Positions 8,438-15,975 of a stretch of 64,000 bases of DNA are shown piece after piece. The DNA is from Pelagicoccus sp. SDUM812005 (GTDB taxonomy: Bacteria > Verrucomicrobiota > Verrucomicrobiia > Opitutales > Opitutaceae): positions 62,001-126,000 of the forward strand of contig NZ_JARXIA010000008.1 in the NCBI RefSeq assembly GCF_031127875.1, written 5' to 3'. Made by a program: the position numbers and the translations under genes. Below the pieces are notes generated by a model. It saw only the letters and a list, made by a program, of their open reading frames with translations, searched no databases and was not told the DNA's origin. The number at the start of each line of letters is the position of its first letter. The stretch's first letter is position 1.

Positions 8438-8501
8438 AATCCCTCTCGGGGCTGCCGAAATCCCGCTCGGGGTAGCGGACCTCGCCAAAAAACGGCATAC
8501 T
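8438..8501 (+). promoter_or_regulatory. Operator-promoter C: 21-bp-period direct repeat upstream of the Cys4/ferritin genes
   Basis: Half-sites AATCCCTCTCGGGG (8438-8451) and AATCCCGCTCGGGG (8459-8472) are 21 bp apart. The -10-like CATACT at 8496-8501 lies 37 bp from the second half-site start, identical to operators A and B. It begins 26 bp after the regulator stop codon. The predicted transcript starts near 8508, so the small Cys4 gene has a leader of about 70 nt containing a strong hairpin. Confidence 0.7.
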
Positions 8502-8538
8502 ACGCTCACATTTTTCGGAAACACTATGTCATTAGAGG

Positions 8539-8564
8539 GGACGGTTCGTTGGCGCGAACCGTCC
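8539..8564 (+). promoter_or_regulatory. Perfect 10-bp leader hairpin upstream of the Cys4 protein gene
   Basis: GGACGGTTCG (8539-8548) and its exact complement (8555-8564) flank a 6-nt loop. No T-run follows, so it is not a standard terminator. It lies between the predicted transcription start (about 8508) and the ATG at 8580, where it could control translation or mRNA stability or act as a dyad operator. An upstream in-frame ATG at 8526 would place it inside the coding sequence. Confidence 0.55.
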
Positions 8565-8579
8565 ATTCTAGCATCCACC

Positions 8580-8747
8580 ATGAAGCTTAAAATCAAGTCC
8601 CTCTGCGGTCTCAAAAAGACCACCATCAAAGAACACTTCGACGAAATCCAGCTTCTCGTGGCCCGCCCACGCTACGTATGCGGCAAGTGCGCCCGCGTCG
8701 CCGGTTGCAGCAGCCACCTCTGCAAGGCGCGGAAGCTCAGCGCTTAA
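8580..8747 (+). CDS. Small four-cysteine protein of the iron island
   Basis: A 55-residue basic protein starting MKLKIKSLCGLKK. The C-terminal half holds C34-x2-C37-x5-C43-x4-C48 (CGKCARVAGCSSHLCKAR), a spacing suited to one zinc or iron-sulphur centre, plus a separate Cys9. I do not recognise the family. An in-frame ATG at 8526 would add 18 residues and place the start about 18 nt from the predicted transcript start; those residues are encoded by the palindrome and look unlike a protein start, so 8580 is preferred. It lies under operator C and 59 nt upstream of ferritin, so an iron-linked role (electron donor for iron release, metal chaperone or regulator) is inferred. Confidence 0.65.
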   Translation: MKLKIKSLCGLKKTTIKEHFDEIQLLVARPRYVCGKCARVAGCSSHLCKARKLSA

Positions 8748-8806
8748 GCGGACAAAGATTCCGGCGCGCACTCGACAAACCGGCGCGCTCGTTACACCCT
8801 AACGCC

Positions 8807-9310
8807 ATGAATCTTTCCGACAAACTCATCTCCGCTCTCAACGAGCAGATCGGCATGGAATTCCAGGCCTTCTACTCCTACCTCTCCATGGCTTCCTACT
8901 TCGAAGCCAACGCTTGGGACGGTTTCGCGAACTGGATGTCGACCCAGAGCGACGAAGAACGCACCCACGCCATGAAGTTCTACTCCTACCTGCTCGATCG
9001 CGGAGCCACCGTAACCCTGCCCGCCATCGAAGCTCCCAAAAAGGACTTCGACTCCCCCCTCGCCGTCTTCGAAGCGAGCCTCGCCCAAGAAAAGAAGGTC
9101 ACCGCCGCCATCAACAATCTCTACAAGATCGCCCACAGCTGCGACGACTACGCCACCGTCTCCTTCCTCAAGTGGTTCATCGACGAACAAGTCGAAGAGG
9201 AAAAAAGCGTGGGCGACATGATCGACAAGCTCAAGCGGGCCGAAGGCAATACCGAAGCCATGTTCATGCTCGACCGCCTCGCCGGCGAACGCTCGCCCGA
9301 AGGCGAGTAA
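8807..9310 (+). CDS. Ferritin (FtnA-type iron storage protein)
   Basis: A 167-residue protein, the usual length for bacterial non-haem ferritin. Ferroxidase-centre residues are present: E18 (IGMEFQA), E51 and H54 (SDEERTHAMKF), a glutamate near 95 (LAQEKKV) and IDEQVEEEK in helix four. It oxidises Fe(II) and stores the mineral inside a 24-subunit cytosolic shell. It follows the Cys4 gene by 59 nt with no terminator between, so both probably belong to the transcript driven by operator C. That would couple iron storage to siderophore-activated uptake rather than only to iron excess, which is unusual. Confidence 0.93.
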   Translation: MNLSDKLISALNEQIGMEFQAFYSYLSMASYFEANAWDGFANWMSTQSDEERTHAMKFYSYLLDRGATVTLPAIEAPKKDFDSPLAVFEASLAQEKKVTAAINNLYKIAHSCDDYATVSFLKWFIDEQVEEEKSVGDMIDKLKRAEGNTEAMFMLDRLAGERSPEGE

Positions 9311-9338
9311 CGCTCGCCGCCATCCCCTCTACCCGAAC

Positions 9339-9363
9339 CTCTCGCTCGCCGCGCGAGCGAGAG
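9339..9363. terminator. Bidirectional hairpin between ferritin and the convergent gene
   Basis: A perfect 10-bp stem (9339-9348 with 9354-9363) and a 5-nt loop lie between two convergent stop codons (9310 and 9369). No T-run is seen on either strand, so termination efficiency is uncertain. Confidence 0.5.
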
Positions 9364-9368
9364 CTCCC

Positions 9369-10169
9369 CTACATCGGCGGTCCTTGGCGTCCGCCGCCAC
9401 CGCCACCAGGGCGACGACCTCCTCCCCCGCCGCCTCCCATCGGACGGCCTCCCACCTCCATCTTGTATCCATCCGGCAAGGACAGAAAGCTATCCACCAA
9501 GGCCATCTCCTCCAAGGAAACCGCCTCCATCGAAAACGCATTCTTCCCCGAAGCCTTCGGAATCTCGATCTTCAAGGGAACGCCCCCTGCCCGCTCCCTG
9601 AAATAGAACGACAACACCTGCTCCTTCCCCTCGAAGCCCTTCAAGCGCGGCAGCGCCTCCACCGGAAAAAGACCCAAGTCCTCGTTCCACCAAAAGCGCA
9701 GCTTCTTGCCCGGCCCCTTCAAAACCTCCGCTACCGCATCGCGATCAAGCAAAGCCGTCGTCTCGCCAGAAACCGACAGCAGCTTCTCCAAGTTCGGCTC
9801 CTTCTTCTCCTCCTTCCAGCTGCGGCCGCCCGACGGAGGCCCGCCTCCCGGACCGCGGCCACCCGACCGCCCCAAGGCCCGGTAGCTCTCGCCCCCGCTG
9901 TTGACCAAATACGCCTCCCCGCTTTCCAGATTTCCTAGGCGCAGCTCGAAAAGCTGGCTCCCGCTCCGCAGCTCGGAACGCCAAAGGTTCCCCTTCACCC
10001 AAAACGAATAGCTCATCTCCATGCCGCCGCTATTGACGGCATAGTCGATGCGACCTTCGAACGGACTCGCCCCGCTCGCCGAGCCAAGCCCCAAAACCAA
10101 AGAAAAGAAGAAAGAGAAGAAAGCGAAACGCATCCCCAGCCAGACCCAAGCCCGCCAAAGCCGTTTCAC
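9369..10169 (-). CDS. Secreted glycine-rich protein of unknown function (DUF4412-like)
   Basis: About 266 residues. A GTG at 10169 with AGGA six bases upstream is the preferred start; ATG at 10133 is an alternative. An N-terminal signal sequence (hydrophobic run FAFFSFFFSLVLGLG) is followed by SPFEGRIDYAV, resembling the start of DUF4412 proteins, which are exported and thought to bind or sense metal or cell-surface ligands. The middle has a Gly/Pro-rich insert (GGRGPGGGPPSGGR), and the C-terminus is a low-complexity Gly/Arg tail. Function is unknown. It converges on ferritin across a hairpin and need not belong to the iron island. Confidence 0.6.
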   Translation of the reverse strand: MKRLWRAWVWLGMRFAFFSFFFSLVLGLGSASGASPFEGRIDYAVNSGGMEMSYSFWVKGNLWRSELRSGSQLFELRLGNLESGEAYLVNSGGESYRALGRSGGRGPGGGPPSGGRSWKEEKKEPNLEKLLSVSGETTALLDRDAVAEVLKGPGKKLRFWWNEDLGLFPVEALPRLKGFEGKEQVLSFYFRERAGGVPLKIEIPKASGKNAFSMEAVSLEEMALVDSFLSLPDGYKMEVGGRPMGGGGGGGRRPGGGGGGRQGPPM

Positions 10170-10202
10170 CAAAGTTCCTACATTACGAAAATGTAATCCG
10201 GG

Positions 10203-11366
10203 CTAATGGGCCTCCGCCTCGTCGACCTGCACGTAAAACGGACCGCTCACCTGCTCCAAGGCCGCGTAGTTGCGGATCCGCTGGATGGTCGCCGCCGTCA
10301 ACCAGTTCCCCGCTTCCACCAAAAGCACGTCGCTCACCGTATAGATGTCCGACACCACGATCTGCCCCGGCTTCAAGCTCTCCAGATCCAAAGTATGCAC
10401 CGGCTTCTCCTTCGAGATCGAAGTCGACAGGTAGTCCGGGTAATACTTGAAGCAAAGCTCCAGCACCTGCGGGTCGTAGTAGCCCGCCCGAGAACGCATC
10501 TTCTCGTGGGCAGCCTTCCCCGAGACCCCCTCCCGCTCCAGCTCCATGCGATCCTCGAACACCCGCAGCATGCGAGCCCCCAGAGGAATCGACTGACCCG
10601 CCCGCTCATCCTTCGGGTAACCGGTACCATCGAAATTCTTCCGCTGGTACTTGATGATGTTAGCGATCTTCTCGAGCTTCGGTACCGCCGAAACCAAATC
10701 GTATCCAATTGTTGGAACGCTACGGATAATTCTCGACTCGTGCCCAGTGAGATCCTCCCCCGACTCGAGCTTCGCAATCAACTCCGACGGCAACGAAGTG
10801 TATCCAATCGAAGACAACAAAGCCGCCACTTCGTACTGCCACGGACTCTTCATCTTCAAGACCTCCATAAACGGAGTCAGGCTCGCCTTCAGCCTCTGCC
10901 CCCGTCCGAGCGCAAACGGAGCCACCATGCCCAGCACGTCGGTCAAAACCTTCACGCAGCCCGCCACCGTCTTTTGCAGGTCGTTGTGCTCGAGCTTCAT
11001 CAAATCGTGCTGATGCGCCGCGTCATTGATCGCGCCCACCAGGTCCTCAACCGAACAAGGCTTGTTGAGAAACCGATAGACATGCCCGCGGTTCACGGCC
11101 TCCGTCGCCGTCTCCTGGTCCGCATTGCCCGTCAACATGATGCGTACCGAATCCGGAGACACCTCGATCGACTTTTCCAAAAACTCCACCCCATTCATGC
11201 CCGGCATCTTCATGTCCGAAACGATGATCCCGATCGGCCCGTCCTTGCCCAAGATCTCCAAGGCCGCTTCCGCGGAGTCAGCCGTATACATGTCGAAACG
11301 CTTGCGCATGTTGCGGCGAAAAGCCGCCAAGACGCTCGCGTTGTCATCTACAAATAAAACCTTCAT
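10203..11366 (-). CDS. Response regulator with degenerate HD-GYP-like output domain
   Basis: About 387 residues from ATG 11366. The receiver domain (1-120) has the acidic pocket FVDDN, the phospho-acceptor in VSDMKMPGMNG and the lysine in FLNKP. The C-terminal domain keeps an HD-GYP-like DGTGYP, but HHE just before it has become YQRKNF, and the catalytic HD (HDIGK) is replaced by SSIGY in ALLSSIGYTSLP. Cyclic-di-GMP phosphodiesterase activity is therefore unlikely; a binding or adaptor role is inferred. The kinase gene ends at 11391, 24 bases upstream, so the two form an operon and probable cognate pair. Confidence 0.8.
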   Translation of the reverse strand: MKVLFVDDNASVLAAFRRNMRKRFDMYTADSAEAALEILGKDGPIGIIVSDMKMPGMNGVEFLEKSIEVSPDSVRIMLTGNADQETATEAVNRGHVYRFLNKPCSVEDLVGAINDAAHQHDLMKLEHNDLQKTVAGCVKVLTDVLGMVAPFALGRGQRLKASLTPFMEVLKMKSPWQYEVAALLSSIGYTSLPSELIAKLESGEDLTGHESRIIRSVPTIGYDLVSAVPKLEKIANIIKYQRKNFDGTGYPKDERAGQSIPLGARMLRVFEDRMELEREGVSGKAAHEKMRSRAGYYDPQVLELCFKYYPDYLSTSISKEKPVHTLDLESLKPGQIVVSDIYTVSDVLLVEAGNWLTAATIQRIRNYAALEQVSGPFYVQVDEAEAH

Positions 11367-11390
11367 ATCGTCGCATTCCGTCAAAAAAAA

Positions 11391-13076
11391 CTAGTCCGTC
11401 GCCTCGATCGGGATCGTAACCCTAAAAGTCGTCCCCACGCCGAGCTCGCTCTCGCAGTCGATGCTCCCGCCATGCGTATTCACCACGATGTTACGCACCA
11501 TAGCCAGGCCCTGACCCGTTCCCTTTCCAACGTCCTTGGTCGTAAAAAACGGCTCGAAAACGCGGGACCGCACCTCCTCGGCCATGCCCGTACCCGTATC
11601 GGCAACTTCGATACAAACGCACTCGCCAGCGACCTTCGTCCGCAGGCCAATCCGTCCCTGACCCGCTTCCGTCGCTCCAATCGCATGAGCCGCATTGACC
11701 ACCAGATTCAGGATCACCTGATTGATCTGGTCGACGCGACACGCCACTTCCGGCAACTCCGGATCGAAATCCAAGTCGAGCTCCGCCACGCCCTTCCATT
11801 CGTTTCTGGATACGTTCAAGGTGTTCTCGATCGCGTGGTTCAAGTCCGTCTTGCACTTCTCAGGGGAAGACGGATAAGAAAATTCCTTCATCGAACCCAC
11901 GATCCTCGCGATCTGGCTCAGGCCATCCAAGCTCTGCTCGACCGTTTGTGGGATCTCCTCCTGCAAAAACTCCAAGTCGGACGATTCCATCGCGTCCAAC
12001 ACAGCCTGCCGCTCCGCATCCAACTCCTGGATACCCTTGCTCTTCTCCAGCAAAGCGCCGCAGGCCGCAAGCACCTCGCCGATGTCCGAAAACGCATCGC
12101 CCAGAAACTTGACGTTGTCCGACACGAACTGGGTCGGCGTGTTGATCTCGTGGGCGACGCCAGCCGCCAAGGAGCCGATCGCCTCCAGGCGCTGGGCAAG
12201 CTGCAAGCGAAGCTCCAGCTCCCGTCGCTCCTCCTCCTCGCGCTTCTTGCGCGTGATGTCCCGGGAAATGCCATAGGTCCCCACGATCTTCCCCTCCGAA
12301 TTATAGAGCGGAAGCTTCGTCGTAGAAACCCAAGTCTCCGTCTGGTCCTCCCAGACCTCCTTCTCCTCCTGATCCAGGATCGGCTCCCCCGTCTCGATGA
12401 TCCGCTTCTCGTCCTCGTAAGCCTTCGAAGCGTGCGCCACCCCGAAGAAGTGAAAGTCCGTCTTGCCGATCACCTCGTGCGGATACTTCAGCCCGAAACG
12501 CTTGATCAAGCAATCGCTCGCCCGCAGGAAGCGGCTCTCCCTGTCCTTGAAATAGACCGCGTCCTTCGTATGGCCCAGGAGCGCCAACAGCAGCTCCCTC
12601 TCCTTCCAGCCGCGCATCGTCTTGAACGTCGAATTCGTCAGCGGCTCGCCATGCAAAAACAGGTACCGCCCCTCCAAGCCATCCCTGTCCGAGCTACGCC
12701 AAAACGTCACCTCCGCCGGGATGTCTCCTCCCCACAGGTCGCGCAAGGTCAGGCTCCCGCTCCAAGCCCCCGTCACCTGCAACATCGGATACACCTGGGA
12801 ATCGAAAATCCGCTTCGCGCTCAAGGATACGATATCGGACAGCAGAAAATCGTCCGACATCTCCCCGCCCTCGAAAATCGGGCTCAAGATCTTCTGCCCA
12901 ATCGCATTCACGAAGGCCACCTTCAAGTCCGGATAGCTAAAGGCCACTCCCAGGGAACTGTCGCCCAGCACCCCGCGCCCTTCCAAAAGCGAGCTCAAGG
13001 TTTGGATACGCCGAGCATCCGCTCCGCTGGAAACGCCGGCATCCTGATTCGGGATGTCCTTTTCTGAGTCAATCAT
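11391..13076 (-). CDS. PAS-domain sensor histidine kinase (soluble)
   Basis: A 561-residue protein without membrane segments. A PAS-like region (about 30-150) and a clearer PAS domain (about 160-285, KDAVYFKDRESRF ... YGISRDITRKK) are followed by a short coiled coil. The phospho-acceptor is His309 in AAGVAHEINTPTQF. The C-terminal ATPase domain has the N box LNLVVNAAHAI, the G1 box ADTGTGM, FEPFFTTK and GTGQGLAM. A cytosolic signal is sensed through PAS, and phosphotransfer goes most likely to the regulator encoded just downstream at 10203. The ligand is unknown. Confidence 0.88.
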   Translation of the reverse strand: MIDSEKDIPNQDAGVSSGADARRIQTLSSLLEGRGVLGDSSLGVAFSYPDLKVAFVNAIGQKILSPIFEGGEMSDDFLLSDIVSLSAKRIFDSQVYPMLQVTGAWSGSLTLRDLWGGDIPAEVTFWRSSDRDGLEGRYLFLHGEPLTNSTFKTMRGWKERELLLALLGHTKDAVYFKDRESRFLRASDCLIKRFGLKYPHEVIGKTDFHFFGVAHASKAYEDEKRIIETGEPILDQEEKEVWEDQTETWVSTTKLPLYNSEGKIVGTYGISRDITRKKREEEERRELELRLQLAQRLEAIGSLAAGVAHEINTPTQFVSDNVKFLGDAFSDIGEVLAACGALLEKSKGIQELDAERQAVLDAMESSDLEFLQEEIPQTVEQSLDGLSQIARIVGSMKEFSYPSSPEKCKTDLNHAIENTLNVSRNEWKGVAELDLDFDPELPEVACRVDQINQVILNLVVNAAHAIGATEAGQGRIGLRTKVAGECVCIEVADTGTGMAEEVRSRVFEPFFTTKDVGKGTGQGLAMVRNIVVNTHGGSIDCESELGVGTTFRVTIPIEATD

Positions 13077-13381
13077 ATGGGACTATATAGCATGGGGTAG
13101 CCGACACGCGCCCGAAGACGCCAACGGCAGGAGAGTCATTCTTAAAAGTTCGGCAAAACAAAGCGCGTAATGAAGCATCCGCCACCCCCCAAGCCCCAGA
13201 TTAACAAGCTCTTTTCGAATTAACGCCCGTCGTCTGAGGAAAAGTCCCCACAAGCAGCCCTCCCCATTCCCCGTTCCCGACACCATCCCTCGCAAGCGAA
13301 CGGAACGCACCGCGCCGTCCGAGCAAACCTTGCTATTTCACCCGCCCCCAACATACCGTAACGCACCACTCATCCAGAGCC
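13077..13381. other. Intergenic region between kinase and cation exporter
   Basis: A 305-base stretch between divergent genes. It must hold both promoters, but no convincing -35/-10 pair stands out. The only structure seen is one copy of a 22-bp dispersed repeat (13166-13187). A 75-codon reverse reading frame here has no recognisable protein character. Confidence 0.5.
13166..13187 (+). repeat. Dispersed intergenic repeat, copy 1
   Basis: A 22-bp sequence ending ATCCGCCACCC matches positions 17296-17317 at 19 of 22 bases by eye, in the same orientation. Both copies are in non-coding DNA, so shared coding constraint does not explain the match. Confidence 0.45.
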
Positions 13382-14329
13382 ATGTCGAGCCAACCTCCCC
13401 CTCTCACCCACTCCCACACCTTCGGCCAGGAGAAGCAAAAATCCGGCGAGAAACGCACCCTGATCGTCATCGCCATCACCCTCGTGATGATGGCCGTCGA
13501 AATCACCGCCGGCACCGTCTTCGGATCCATGGCCCTGCTCGCCGACGGCCTGCACATGGCCTCCCACAGCGCCGCCCTCGCCATCACCGCCTTCGCCTAC
13601 ATCTACGCCCGCAAAAACGCCGCCAACCCCAAGTTCAGCTTCGGCACCGGAAAGGTGAACGCCCTCGGCGGATTCACCGGCGCCCTGCTGCTCGCCGGCT
13701 TCGCCCTCATGATGGCCTGGGAAAGCATCGAACGCCTCCTAAACCCCGTCGAAATCCAGTTCAACTGGGCCATCGGAGTCGCCATCGTCGGCCTCGTCGT
13801 CAACGGAGCCAGCATGTTCATCCTCGGGGACCACCATCACCACGGCCACAGCCATTCGCACGGCCACGACCCTAAACACCACCACGAACACGAGCACTCG
13901 CACCACCACGACCAAAACCTCCGCTCCGCCTACCTCCACGTCATGGCCGACGCCCTCACCTCCGTCACCGCCATCTTCGCCCTGCTCGCCGCCAAGTTCT
14001 TCGGCTGGGTCTGGATGGACCCCATCATGGGCATCGTCGGCTCCCTCCTCGTCGCCAACTGGTCCGTCGGCCTCATCCGCAGCTCCAGCCACACCCTTCT
14101 CGACTACCAAGCCCCCCAGAAATCCATCGACGCCCTCCACCGAGCCATCGAAACCGAGGACGAAAAGATCGCCGACCTCCACATGTGGTCCATCGGCCCC
14201 GGCATCTACAGCGCCATGCTCACCATCGTAGCCAAAACGCCCGCCAATCCCAACACCTACAAAACCCGCATCCCCGCCCAGCTCGGCATCGTCCACACCA
14301 CCATCGAAGTCCACCCCCAGAAAACTTAG
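13382..14329 (+). CDS. dmeF: CDF-family Co(II)/Ni(II)-type cation exporter, DmeF-like
   Basis: A 315-residue protein with about six membrane helices. The pattern is that of the DmeF subgroup of cation diffusion facilitators: GSMALLADGLHMASHSAAL in helix two, FSFGTGKVNALGGFTGALL, AYLHVMADALTSVTAIFAL in helix five and WMDPIMGIVGS in helix six. The cytosolic loop between helices four and five (about 140-180) is extremely histidine-rich. The C-terminal domain has LHMWSIGPGIYSA and ends HTTIEVHP. These are proton antiporters of the inner membrane; DmeF members mainly export cobalt and nickel. No metal-responsive DmeR-type regulator lies beside it. Confidence 0.85.
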   Translation: MSSQPPPLTHSHTFGQEKQKSGEKRTLIVIAITLVMMAVEITAGTVFGSMALLADGLHMASHSAALAITAFAYIYARKNAANPKFSFGTGKVNALGGFTGALLLAGFALMMAWESIERLLNPVEIQFNWAIGVAIVGLVVNGASMFILGDHHHHGHSHSHGHDPKHHHEHEHSHHHDQNLRSAYLHVMADALTSVTAIFALLAAKFFGWVWMDPIMGIVGSLLVANWSVGLIRSSSHTLLDYQAPQKSIDALHRAIETEDEKIADLHMWSIGPGIYSAMLTIVAKTPANPNTYKTRIPAQLGIVHTTIEVHPQKT

Positions 14330-14379
14330 GGACCAGCGCCTCGCCCCCGCCCCGCCAGGCCGCCCTCCACCTTTCGCTT

Positions 14380-14405
14380 TTCACCCTTCACATTTCACCC
14401 TTCAC
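14380..14405 (+). repeat. Short pyrimidine-rich direct repeat
   Basis: The 12-mer TTCACCCTTCAC occurs at 14380-14391 and 14394-14405, a 14-bp period, about 50 bases before the next start codon. Function is unknown. Confidence 0.5.
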
Positions 14406-14452
14406 CCCCCAGCCTCTGCGACTTTCTCAACCCGAAACACTTTAAGAAAGCC

Positions 14453-15787
14453 GTGGAAACACCCGAAAACTCCCCCTCCCAAGACACTCCCAACAACCCG
14501 CTCGCAGCCGTCCAGCAAGCCATCGCCCAAGCCGACGCCATTGCCCAAAAGGACCGCAACGCCTACGCCGAAGCCGTCAAAGGCTTCGACCACGCCCTCG
14601 AGCTCCTCGCCGCCCCCGAGATCGAAAGTTCCGACGCCACCCGCCACCTCTCCGGCTGGGCCGAGATGGGCAAAGCCAACGCCTACTCCAACTCCGACAC
14701 CCAAGAAGGCATCGAAAAAGCCATCGCCGGCTACCAAGTCGCCCTCAAGCACTTCGAGTCCATCGATGAGCAAGCCGACTCCCACAAGGCCGACATCGCC
14801 GCCGTCTGGGGCAACATCGGCCACACCCAGTCCCGCGTCCCCACCAAGGAAACCCTCGAGCAAGCCACCAACTGCTTCCGCCAGTCCGCCGCCATCCTCC
14901 AGGAACTTCCCTGGAAGGAAACCCCGCGCTACCGCCACCAGCTCGCCGCCACTTACCTCAACCTCGGCAACGTCTACGCCCGCCAAAGCAACCCCCAAAA
15001 GCCCGAGCAACGCACCGTAGACGCCTACCAGAAAGCCCTCGAAACCGTCGGCGACCTACCCCTCGAAGAAGCCCCCATCGGCGCCCTCGTCGCCAGCATC
15101 CGAGCCAGCCTCGGCCGAGCCCTCATGTGGAGCGCCGACGCCGAAAACCTCAAGCTCGCCATCGCCTCCTTCGACGAAACCATCAAGGTCCTCGCCGGCA
15201 TCAAGGACAAGTCCGACCCCCGCCTCGTTATCGAAATGGGCTCCGCCCACGCCAACCGGGCCAACCTCTTCAGCCGCGCCCAGCCCACCAACGAGACCGT
15301 CCAGGAAACCATCAAGTCCTCCGAGTTCGCCCTCAAGATCGCCGAACCCAACGAAAAGACCCACCTCGTCGCCGCCGAGATCTCCCTCAGCGCCCGCCGC
15401 TCCTACTGCCACGCCTTCGGCATGCTTATCGGCAACCAAAAGCCCGAAGCCCAAGCCGAAATCCACGACAAAGCCTCCGACCTGCTCGAGGACGGCCTCA
15501 AGCTCGTAAAGTACTGGGAAGAAAAAGGCGCCCAAGGCCTCCGCCAAGCCGCCCAACACCTCTTCCACCTCGGCTGCGCCTTCTACTGCACCCAGCAGCC
15601 CCACTTCCTGCCCGAGTTCATCCAAGAGAACATCGACGCCGACAAGCCCGACCCCGTCATGCGCCAGTCCGCCGAGAAGACCGTCGCCGAAGCCATCGAG
15701 CGAATCCAGAACTCCGATGCCAAAGACAGCGAAGTCGCCGGCGCCCTGCAAAGCACCCTCAACATCCTAAAAGCCCAAGCCAGCTAA
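14453..15787 (+). CDS. TPR-like helical repeat protein, function unknown
   Basis: A 444-residue protein beginning at a GTG. There is no signal peptide or membrane segment. It consists of alpha-helical repeats of tetratricopeptide type, such as AVWGNIGHTQSR ... ATNCFRQSAAILQEL and YLNLGNVYARQ ... VDAYQKALETVGDL (about residues 60-330). The composition is rich in alanine, glutamate and lysine. TPR proteins are scaffolds for protein contacts; no partner can be deduced. A strong terminator follows, and the preceding exporter gene ends 123 nt upstream, so it is probably transcribed alone. Confidence 0.7.
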   Translation: METPENSPSQDTPNNPLAAVQQAIAQADAIAQKDRNAYAEAVKGFDHALELLAAPEIESSDATRHLSGWAEMGKANAYSNSDTQEGIEKAIAGYQVALKHFESIDEQADSHKADIAAVWGNIGHTQSRVPTKETLEQATNCFRQSAAILQELPWKETPRYRHQLAATYLNLGNVYARQSNPQKPEQRTVDAYQKALETVGDLPLEEAPIGALVASIRASLGRALMWSADAENLKLAIASFDETIKVLAGIKDKSDPRLVIEMGSAHANRANLFSRAQPTNETVQETIKSSEFALKIAEPNEKTHLVAAEISLSARRSYCHAFGMLIGNQKPEAQAEIHDKASDLLEDGLKLVKYWEEKGAQGLRQAAQHLFHLGCAFYCTQQPHFLPEFIQENIDADKPDPVMRQSAEKTVAEAIERIQNSDAKDSEVAGALQSTLNILKAQAS

Positions 15788-15813
15788 CGCAGAGCCAAAG
15801 CTTCACCTTCCCC

Positions 15814-15843
15814 GCCGCAGCCCTAACCCCGCTGCGGCTTTTT
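15814..15843 (+). terminator. Rho-independent terminator after the TPR gene
   Basis: An 8-bp stem GCCGCAGC (15814-15821) pairs with 15831-15838 across a 9-nt loop and is followed by five T residues, 27 nt after the stop codon. Confidence 0.85.
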
Positions 15844-15975
15844 CATACCCATCAGATCACCGCCCGCTTCGTGCCCCCAGCCCCCTCGCTCATCAGAGCG
15901 ATATCCTCCCCGCCACCCCCACCAAAAACCCAAAAAGATCTGCGTCCATCTGCGGGCTAAAAGAACGCAAACGTT

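Noticed and set aside
9383-9440. G/C-rich low-complexity DNA next to ferritin
   Set aside because: It is the coding sequence for the Gly-rich tail of the secreted protein; no separate repeat element is needed.
10182-10197. ATTAC/GTAAT hairpin between two minus-strand genes
   Set aside because: Only a 5-bp AT-rich stem without a T-run; too weak to call a terminator or operator.
13083-13310. Reverse-strand 75-codon frame in the intergenic gap
   Set aside because: No start signal, unlike neighbours in codon use, and it contains the dispersed repeat; treated as non-coding.
13850-13920. Low-complexity CAC-rich stretch
   Set aside because: It encodes the histidine-rich metal loop of the CDF exporter, normal for the family.
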